Source: Guyanagaster necrorhizus (Eukaryota > Basidiomycota > Agaricomycetes > Agaricales > Physalacriaceae). From it: a DNA stretch of 64,000 bases. The notes under the pieces are model-generated. The model was not told the DNA's origin, made no database searches, and saw only the letters and a list, made by a program, of their open reading frames with translations. Of this stretch, positions 56,216 to 64,000 are shown in pieces (positions within the stretch are counted from its first letter, which is position 1; each line of letters starts with the position of its first letter). Location: the NCBI RefSeq assembly GCF_019112545.1, contig NW_025064887.1, positions 1,222,524 through 1,286,523 on the forward strand, written 5' to 3'. The translations under genes were made by a program, and so were the position numbers.

Positions 56216-59200
56216 CTAGCTAATTTCGAATCGTACGCCTTTCTTCTTTTTCGGGAGGGGAGGTGCACCGGTAACATACACACCCCTCTGCATAACTCTT
56301 TCAATTGGATCAGCAGGTAACGGACTGAGTGCCCGAGCCTTTCTTTTCGTCGGTATCGACGCTGCAGGCGTCATTGCATCCTGTGGTAAATCCATTCCCA
56401 CCATGGCATCGATATCTGACCCTGCCAGGTCCTCTGTTGGAATATTGAACAGAGGAAACTCCACAGATGGTAGATGCTTTGGTCGCTCAGTAATGAACCG
56501 CGGATTCTATACGAAAGGGGGAAAAAACTCAGGATCATCCGCGAGCCAGAACAAGCTAACGAACCGCAATGTAATGCCTCATGCCGCTCTCATCAATAAG
56601 TTTGGGCAGTTTATCCTGGCAGTCCTGAAGAGCGCTCCGTCGGCTAACCATATTTTCTTCAGCAGTATTTCGGATCGCCAAAGTCTTGACTAAAATGCTT
56701 TGAGCCACAGACTAGCCACCAAAGAAACCCGTGCGAACCTGATATGTGTTTGGTCTGTCCAATCCGATGAGCACGTTTGATTGCTTGACTTTCAACATCC
56801 GGTTGCCACACAGGCTCACAGAAAATGACCCGCGACGCCGATACAAGGTTTCTTCATACCAAAATGTCAGCACTTTCAGCTTAGAGCATACGGTAAAATA
56901 CACTCACAGCCCACGAGCTCCATGCTTTAACTCCATGAGGAATACTCGATACGTCTCCGAGGTCTCGAAGCTATCCAAACATTCCATAAGTCAATGTCGG
57001 ACACGCCAGAAAATTACAACTCACGTCAAGACAAACTGTTCACGAACTTGTATAGGTACATGCGACATGAAGCGCAGATACTTGACCTGTAGAAGATCGA
57101 GAGCGTCAGCAACATGAGCCAACGTCAAGGCCGAATCCGAAAAGATCAAGAATTTCTCATTCTGCGCGTATCGAAGCACCTATGCCAGGCACAAACAAGT
57201 TAGCTCCAGAGATGGAGTCATTGGAATAGTTCTACCTCATTGATAATATAATTGAGTTTACTTGATGCCGAATCTTTAATCCGGATATGTCGAAAGGGCG
57301 AGCGAGAGAGTAGTGTTGATGGTACGTCAGGAAGAGTTCGAGTAGTTGTGTCTAAAGGATCAGCATCCTCTTTCTCTAGGTGCTCAAGCCGCGACAGTGC
57401 TGCATCTAGCTCCTTCTTCATTTCTTTCAGCTTTTCGGGAGATGAGGCTTTCTTGGCGTCCTCATGCAGTCGACTGGCCTTGCGTTTACGAAGATCCATT
57501 TTCTTTGTCGATTCGGCGAACAAGAGATGCTTGGCATGATCCCTTATGGAGATGGCAGTTCCCAGCTCGAGCATACGTTCCTCCGTGATGAGAGGCTGCT
57601 GAGAGAGTGTGTTCCTCATGGTAACCAGTCTATCCGGGTGCATAAAACCAGCAAAGGTGCTGTGGCTATCGTCCTCGCTCTGGACCCCTGGTATTCGTGT
57701 CCATTTGTGGAAGACACGGTCAGGAATATCATACAGTCGATACGGGACCTCGACGTGATCTTGGATATTTCTCCACGTCTTATCTTCCCCCGCTAGTCGG
57801 CTTATACAACAGTGAGAATCCCAAAGAAACAGAGAAGTACACTTGAATTTACATGTGCTCTATCGCCTGAGTGATCAACTCCACGTCTTCTTGGGATGCA
57901 TTACGATTAATCGCTGTCTCGATGTGAACCTTCGGCCTTGACATGATCTCGTCGGCATTGTACAGATGATCGTCAACAGACCAGAACATGATCCTTGATA
58001 ATGAGGAGTTCTGATGTAAAAATTCTGCGAAAGCAAAGCCTAGAATCCACGCACTGTGTCATGTTTGAAACCAACTCTTGAAGCATGTCCGAGTTCTGTG
58101 CAAATCTGGAGTTAAGAAAGGAACAGTCTACAACGACCGACCTACCCCAGGATGAAATAGATAGTCCTAGGGATACATGTGAGCGCAGGTTAAACGATGA
58201 AAGTAACCGTCATACTTGGTCTCGTCGCTCAGAGTCAACGGCGTTGATTGCGATTGCGGCCTGTAAAGCATTGTACGAGCGCACCGCATACGGATCTAGG
58301 TCCAAGAAGACAGCCTCTTTGTAAATGGGAGGCAAAACAACATCAGCCTCCACGTCTTCAACCCTGCAGATATTCACATGTCAAATACGCCTCAAGAACG
58401 ATGAAGACAACAACCTACCTGTGCCGTACCATCACCATGCTCATCACTTGTGTCAATACTTCAATTGCACCAGGCCGAGGACCATCTGGATCCATGAGAG
58501 GCTCGGTGACGTGCGTTCTCACAAGCTGTGGATCAGCCAGGAACTGAGGCACACCAACAAAATGCGTGATCATATTCCCAAGTTTCCGGAGGTCCTCCCG
58601 GTCGTACTTGTTCCATATCCTAGCTGGTTTCACAGAAGGAGGGGTGACTTCGCGCGATTGAGACGCAGATCCCTCTTGATCTTTGAAGAGCCCCCAAAAT
58701 TCTGCATCTCCTTCATCATCGGCATCCTGCTCCTGAATGTCATCCGCCTTTGCGCCAAAACTGAGTCCCAAAAGATTCCTTGTTGGAGTCCCAGTTACGA
58801 TCCAGCGATGCTCGATGCTCAGGAGTTTTGTGAATGGCGTTAAGGTGGTGGACGTGGTTGCTGAGACATGCCCTTCATCGATAACGAGACGCTTCCATCT
58901 AATTTGTAACAATGGGGAGACGTTTGGGATCTCGCAACTACAGTTTGGTATCCGGGTTCCTGGGAATTCATCACACTTGCAGATTTTCCAGGAGTGGAGC
59001 TTTGACACGTCTTTTGCAAGATTCTCCGCGGTGAACCCTAGAAACTAGGATCAACACCTCAGTACTATCAGAAAACGATGACGAACACACGAGAGTAGGT
59101 CATAAGAATGATCTACATAAAGAATGGACTCGTCAAGCAAAGAAAAAAAAAGTTCTCAAAAGTGGCTCACATCGTAGTCCGACGCCAGTGTCTTTGCATC

Positions 59201-60903
59201 CGGTAATTTCGAACGAGACCGAAGGATGAGGACTCTGAGCTCACGCTCGCAATGCTTATGTATTTCTCGATCCCATTGGCTGATGAGATTAGAAGGCACA
59301 ACAATCAAGGTAGCAGAAGTCAGATACATGGTACGGGGACCGGCAGTACCTTTACGCCGATGAAAGCGTTCATTGTCTGTAGGTTCCGCATCATAATGAT
59401 GGTAGAATGGTATGTTGCTCTGGAAGAGGACCCGAAACTGGTGTTGTTCGAAAATCTGAAGTGCACTATCCATCTCCGAGTCGGGATTAATCCTGTGCTC
59501 CCAAACGGTCTCATCTGGGTTGGTGCACATTTGATGCAACAACAATTCAGGGAGAGATGGGACACCAAGAGCGGGAATCTTGCTTGATTTTTGACGACGA
59601 GAGCGCATGAGACGGTTCCGCGTCGCTGCCATCTCCCCTGATGGGAAATATCGAAGCGATAGTGGAGTCAAGACTGGCCGCGCATCGATGATTGATTCCT
59701 CTGGGGCCGACAACTGATGCAAGGTTGCCATGATGAGGGTAAGGGTCATCACAGTTTTTCCGGTGCCTAAGATTTAAGTCAGTCGGGTTTTGTAGACAGC
59801 GGAACATACTTACCAAGCTCCTCGCACAGTACGCCACCTCGGCTGGGCGCAACCATTGGCCTCTCTCGCAAGATTTCCATTGTACCTGGCTGCAGATAGA
59901 AAGCCTCCTTGTTCAAGGCAAGAACGCGTACGTAAAGGGGGTCAGGTATGTCTTTCTCTATCAATATCTCCTTCTGCAACATCGTCGCCACTGAGCGTCG
60001 TTGGTACAGAAACAACGTGCTCCTTATGCCGAGGCCTTGAAGGTCATCTGAAGTGTCGAGAAGTCTATTGATCATGTTGTTTGTCGGATTTTCACAAACG
60101 CAGGGCGATGGAAGCTCTCCATAAATTTCGGCCAGAGTACGGGAGTCCTAAGAATAAGATTAACGCATTTGATCCGCCGAAAAGGTCGCGGCAGGGACTG
60201 GTGCGTTTTAACAGGTTTAGTTGAAGTAACCTTTCCATGACTTCGAAAAGAACGGTCGATAGAACGAGATGAAGAATGTGCCCTCCTGTGTAGAGATGGG
60301 CGCAATTTTTCATCTCGTTTTGTTCCGCTTAGATCGAAACCATGAAAATGCAAACAAAAAAGAGGTTGGAATGCAAGATTGTTTTGCCCGCGAGAATGTA
60401 CCAGCCCCTGCAGTCAACAAAACTGAACGTACAGAAGCTATTGAAAACAATGGAACTCCCCCAGATGCACTGCCATCCCACGTCTCCACACCTTGCTCGA
60501 TGGCACTAAGCAGAAGCCGTAACGAGCGCCTAGCATGATTAAGGACAGGCTGTTTTCGAATCCGAAGCTGACCCTGAACCCCGGCGAGGTCGAATGGGAT
60601 GATATAGATCCTCACAATCAGCAATGACGGAAGACATTGACGGTATGTTGCAGCAATGAATCGGTGCTTCACGAGAAATTCTATTTCCCTACAGAGAGTG
60701 TCGTCTCGGGTGGAGTCTTGCAGGTGGGACAGCAAAGCATCACTGTGGAAATCATGCCATCCATCCTCGGAAAGTATGTGGTTGCAAGCAATGTCAGATG
60801 TGAGCGAAAATGACACCGTTCCAGTTGGAAAGAAGTTTTCGAGAGACCAGGGAGAAGAAACTGGCCCGCTTGAGGACTGACCAGAGCATGCTGCGCACGG
60901 CAT
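56216..60903 (-). CDS. SNF2-family DNA-dependent ATPase/helicase
   Basis: Nuclear DNA translocase of the SNF2 superfamily, 1283 aa, 16 exons (60341-60903, 60231-60285, 59814-60147, 59171-59766, 59091-59112, 58419-59037, 58216-58363, 58146-58166, 58055-58095, 57853-57993, 57236-57800, 57025-57179, 56908-56970, 56739-56851, 56565-56689, 56216-56506). Phases agree throughout; the exon 2-3 region is the least certain. SNF2_[17 protein letters not shown], Walker A EELGTGKT (about 320, split by an intron), [21 protein letters not shown] box [27 protein letters not shown]. Helicase_[56 protein letters not shown] Lys/Glu coiled coil (about 850-920) sits between the lobes and I see no RING finger. Closest in style to Rad5/Rad16-like repair ATPases, but the exact orthologue is not settled. 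Confidence 0.9.
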
Positions 60904-61343
60904 CTGTTAAGGAATTGGAGTGTATTCTAGCTGCAGAAAATCGCACGTACCTTGGTCAATATCCTATTATGTGGAATACGATAAGCAGAAAGTGTGCGTA
61001 TAGTATAAAGCTAAGGTAGAGAGTGAATTAAGAGATCATGGTGTAGTGCAGTGATGGAGGCGATGCAAAGACGACACGCACGACAACAATTTGGGAAAGT
61101 GTTCCGGCCCGATATCCGGTTCACGGGTGAAAGCAATTTTTTCTAAAATCCTAAAGAACACACTAATATAAAGTGCTGGATCTTTATCATAAGGAGGACT
61201 GAGTATGATATCTTCAAATTCTGACTCGACTCGAATCGTGGGAATTGTCTGGTAGGTCATGTGGTCCGTGCGTCGTTCAAAATTGCCTTTCCCGTCTTCC
61301 ACCACCACCTGTTTGCTCCGAGTCCATTCTACGCGTTTCTAAC
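60904..61343. other. Divergent promoter of the SNF2 gene and PAM17
   Basis: 440 bp between the two start codons. Small ORFs only; no recognisable element found. Confidence 0.5.
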
Positions 61344-62165
61344 ATGGACCGGTGCACGCGAATGTTCACCCACTCTTTGCGGATATCCTCTCCAAGGATC
61401 CAAACGACAGCCCGGCCAATGTTTTTGCGATGTCAGTCAACTTTGAGCGAAACGAAGACTCTTAATTGGGCGGAGTACCTTGCGCTACGAGGCAGCAGGC
61501 ATAAATGGCAGACGGTGGGTATTTTTCCCTGTTTTAAGACCCTTCTAAGCACCGAAATGCAGGCCATGACCATCCCTTCTTGCGCTCTGGGTCTTTTCGG
61601 TGGGGCAGCTTACTTTGGATCGTTGGACACGGATCCTATGAAGCCAATCTGGGTATGTAATGGATACAAGTCCTGTCGCATTCCCGAGTCTTACGTAGCC
61701 TTAGGGCATAGATCCTTTTATATTCTATGGCGCCTGTACCGCCGCGTGTATGGGTACGGTGTCCGCCATTCGTATATACAAAAGGTCGCTCACGTTACTC
61801 AGGTTTGGGTTACATTGTCGGCCCAACGCTGGGGTCCTCACTGTGGCGTATTGTCTATCGCCGTAGCGCGCGCCTCATGGATGCTCGAGACCGCGAATTT
61901 TATCAACGGATAGCAAAAAACAGGGTAGACGCCACTCTTCAGAGTCCAACAAGCCCAGTACCAGATTATTATGGTAATCGGCCTCTGAATTGCTGTCTTT
62001 CATGATGCTCACTGTTCTCTAGGTGAACGCATCGGTTCCCTCCATCACTACAGAAGAGTGAGCGATTTTTGGCTTTTACTGATATGACTTTCATCTCATG
62101 GTTGCTTTCAGTGGCTCAGAGACCAGGGAAAGTACAAACGAAAGGTTTTGCTGCCTGAAGAATAA
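61344..62165 (+). CDS. PAM17: Presequence translocase-associated motor subunit Pam17
   Basis: Inner-membrane factor of the TIM23 import motor; 189 aa, 6 exons (introns 61515-61562, 61653-61704, 61754-61802, 61974-62022, 62058-62111). The N-terminal presequence is basic, without acidic residues after Asp2 for the first 30 positions (MDRCTRMFTHSLRISSPRIQ). The core has LNWAEYLALRGSRHKWQT, a first membrane hairpin LGLFGGAAYFGSLDTDPMKP, IDPFIFYGACTAACMG, the second helix LGYIVGPTLGSSLWRIVYRR, and the hallmark end DREFYQRIAKNRVD ... NPVPDYYG-like SPVPDYYGERIGSLHHY, then RRWLRDQGKYKRK. Confidence 0.95.
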
Positions 62166-62465
62166 ATGCTGCCTATGAATAATCGCCGTAGAGATCACTC
62201 TGATGAAAGAGGTCGGAGGTAGATGCTGCTGTGGTAATTAGAATCCAGGCTTTGCAGATACTTCTCTATAGCTGTAACTGGATAAAATATTATCTGCCCA
62301 TTGCATTGCACAAAATTGAGACCTGAGTATGGGCCAACCTTTCACCTCTAGCTGAGTTCAAAATTCTTCATGTCGGGTCGACTCCCTCGCATTCCACGGT
62401 TCACGCTCTTCTCCGGTCCCAATTGCTCTCTGTGTGATGTTGGCTGTTTATTACATTGTTCGTAA

Positions 62466-63646
62466 ATGATGAACTCAACGGAATCTATAACAGACGGCCA
62501 AATCCGAGTTGGCGAAAGTCAGGCAGTTGGTACGAGTTAATACTCATCATACCGTTCACCAGGCCTTGCTGACTTATCGCAGCGCCAATTTCAGCTGGAC
62601 ATTGTCAACATCCAAGAACCCGGGCAGGAGAAGTGGAAGCGCAAATACGTTTACTGGATCCCGGCGTTACATCTGGATGGAAAAGAGATAGCAAAGGGTC
62701 GATGGGATTCGAGCACGGTCAATCAGGCTCTGGAAGTCTGGGACAAGCAGAAGACGGAGGAGTCGGAGACTTGAGTCAGACTCCGTCATCGCACCTGTTC
62801 TTCAGCGATGTTTTCGCGAGGGGGGGTCCGTATGGATGGGAACCTAGTGGCATCTACGTACGACACAGTCTGGAGGTCTTGGGACACGAGGAAACCAACG
62901 ACGTCCCCCAAAATTCGAATAAACATCTATGTTTCAACTGTGGTTCTCCAGACCATTCCGTCTCGTCGTGTCCTAAACACAAGGATCGCGAGTTGATAGC
63001 GATGTCGCGCCAGCTGTTCGAGTTCCTCCAAGAGCCAACGGCCCTGACCGACTTTCGACGGTTGCATCACACAGAAGCGTGGCGTCAGCAGAGACTAGAC
63101 TGGCTGGAGCTTTTCAAACCGGGAGAAGTGAGAGGACAGCTGTTGAGGGAGGCTATTGACCCCGGGGAGGGCGACTGGTTGGAGAATATCGCAATCTGGG
63201 GATATCCCAGAGGCTGGGTTGGTGTCACAGACCCCCAAGCTCTGGTCAGACAGAGAATAATGGACGAATACTCTGACAGTAGCCCTGATGAGCAAGATCT
63301 TTCGGTCGTACTGGGTGAAGACATCTTGGGCGACCGCTCGCAATATTTAAATTTTGACGATTCGGATTCCATGCAGTCTAGCCATGAATCAATATCCTCG
63401 TCTAGCGCTACCTCTCTACCGCGACGGTGGGCTGAGTATCCCAACACCCAATTCTCGTCCGAGCTCTTGCCCATCTATACGGGGATAGCTTTTCCTCCCG
63501 TTGAATTTGAAGGCAGTTCTACGTACACGGATGAGCGTCGTGCCCTTTGGGAAAGTATCATCAATCCCCCAGCATCCTCGTATCCTCCGCCGCCACCGCC
63601 ACCTACATCCAGTCCACCCCCATTGCCTCCTGCTCTTCCTCCGTAG
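62466..63646 (+). CDS. CCHC zinc-knuckle protein (ZCCHC8/PSP-like)
   Basis: Probable RNA-binding nuclear protein. Start at 62466/62469 (ATGATGAAC). A first exon (about 14-22 codons) is joined, by an intron ending ATCGCAG at about 62580, to RQFQLDIVNIQEPGQEKWKR and YVYWIPALHLDGKEIAKGRW. A second, short intron (44 nt, about 62732-62775, GTCTGG ... AGTCAG) then leads into TPSSHLFFSDVFARGG. This model keeps the protein-like frame; an intron-poor alternative exists but reads less convincingly. The zinc knuckle is C-x2-C-x4-H-x4-C (CFNCGSPDHSVSSC). Downstream is a PSP-type segment with IAIWGYPRGWVG, and the C-terminus is acidic/Ser-rich and then polyproline. In homologous ZCCHC8 the PSP motif binds splicing or NEXT partners; that is family knowledge. 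Confidence 0.75.
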
Positions 63647-63774
63647 CATGGCGTGAGAGCTTCCTTGTCAAGACAAAAATGAAGGCCTCGTGCGTGATCA
63701 AAGTCCATGAGGCAGAAACTGTTTGGTTATCGGCTCTATTCAGCTACATAGTGAGATGCATAAACCAAGGGTAT

Positions 63775-63987
63775 CTAAACAAATCTCTCAAGTGCGATGT
63801 TGTCACAAGGATTAGGACCAGGAATATAGCGCTCCACCGCAAGGTGTATATTCAATCCATCATTTTTGAACTTTTGGAGCTCATCAATATGCTCCGAAGT
63901 TAAACTCCAGCTGAGGTCTTCCCCTGTCTCAGGAACAGTCAGGTGAACGGCCTTCAACCTTTTGCTCTTCCACCTCAAAGACACCAT
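63775..63987 (-). CDS. Small ORF at window edge, unknown
   Basis: 70 codons on the minus strand from ATG 63987 (MVSLRWKSKRLKAVHLTVPE). Codon use and the charged, helix-forming text (EHIDELQKFKNDGLNIHLAV, then ERYIPGPNP) look coding. A stop precedes the ATG in frame and no acceptor is seen, so it could be a short complete gene. It may also be the terminal exon of a gene beyond the edge. Not recognised. Confidence 0.4.
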   Translation of the reverse strand: MVSLRWKSKRLKAVHLTVPETGEDLSWSLTSEHIDELQKFKNDGLNIHLAVERYIPGPNPCDNIALERFV

Positions 63988-64000
63988 ATTAAAAAAAGAG

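Noticed and set aside
61245..61913. Plus-strand ORF of 222 codons
   Set aside because: Crosses PAM17 introns in mixed frames; the spliced model rebuilds the whole Pam17 protein.

Overview
The window is nuclear DNA of a filamentous basidiomycete, most likely an Agaricomycete (mushroom-forming fungus). Evidence: genes are packed on both strands and broken by many 46-60 nt GT-AG introns; there is a mushroom-type sesquiterpene synthase, a Zn2Cys6 regulator of the prtT type, a DUF6914-like protein, fungal ERMES, Elongator and septin genes, and a TTAGGG-type telomeric motif beside the telomere gene rap1. There are no prokaryotic, viral or CRISPR features. Exon structures were worked out by hand, by requiring that reading phase be kept at every junction and that family motifs be rebuilt; coordinates span start codon to stop codon including introns.

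Layout. 1-1.5 kb: 3' part of a Cdc4/Fbw7-like F-box/WD40 gene (minus), then about 5.8 kb with no recognisable gene. 7.3-10.7 kb: Zn2Cys6 transcription factor (plus). 11-18.2 kb: three minus-strand genes (double PWWP-like chromatin protein, 2-oxoglutarate/Fe(II) oxygenase, disordered Pro/Ser-rich protein). 19.3-22.9 kb: a small GPI-type secreted protein diverging from a ferric reductase, with GATA-type iron-regulator sites in the promoter between them. 23-26.3 kb: a 14-exon secreted carboxylesterase and a broken second copy of it. 26.6-28.9 kb: apyrase YND1. 29.3-35.1 kb: rap1 and ELP3 diverging from a 227 bp promoter that holds a telomere-like motif, then mdm12. 36.3-39.9 kb: a gene graveyard with two pseudogenes (one a flavin monooxygenase) around one intact DUF6914-like gene. 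40.6-43.5 kb: septin CDC10 and a single-pass SH3 protein. 45.6-50.3 kb: an ER-type Hsp70 (BiP paralogue) and a sesquiterpene synthase. 50.5-64 kb: DUF3429 mitochondrial protein, a second F-box/WD40 gene, Aha1 with an added membrane tail, a 16-exon SNF2 ATPase, PAM17, a CCHC zinc-knuckle protein and a small edge ORF.

Functional themes. Most genes are core housekeeping (SCF ubiquitin ligases, Elongator, telomere, ERMES, septin, protein import, Hsp90/Hsp70 chaperoning). Between them lie fast-evolving niche genes (ferric reductase, secreted esterase, terpene synthase, oxygenases) with visible duplication and decay. I did not find a new defence or mobile system. The most original observations are the GC-AG introns sharing a GCATG donor, the Aha1 tail with two possible 3' structures, the BiP paralogue ending in DNEL instead of HDEL, and the TTAGGGTTA motif upstream of rap1.
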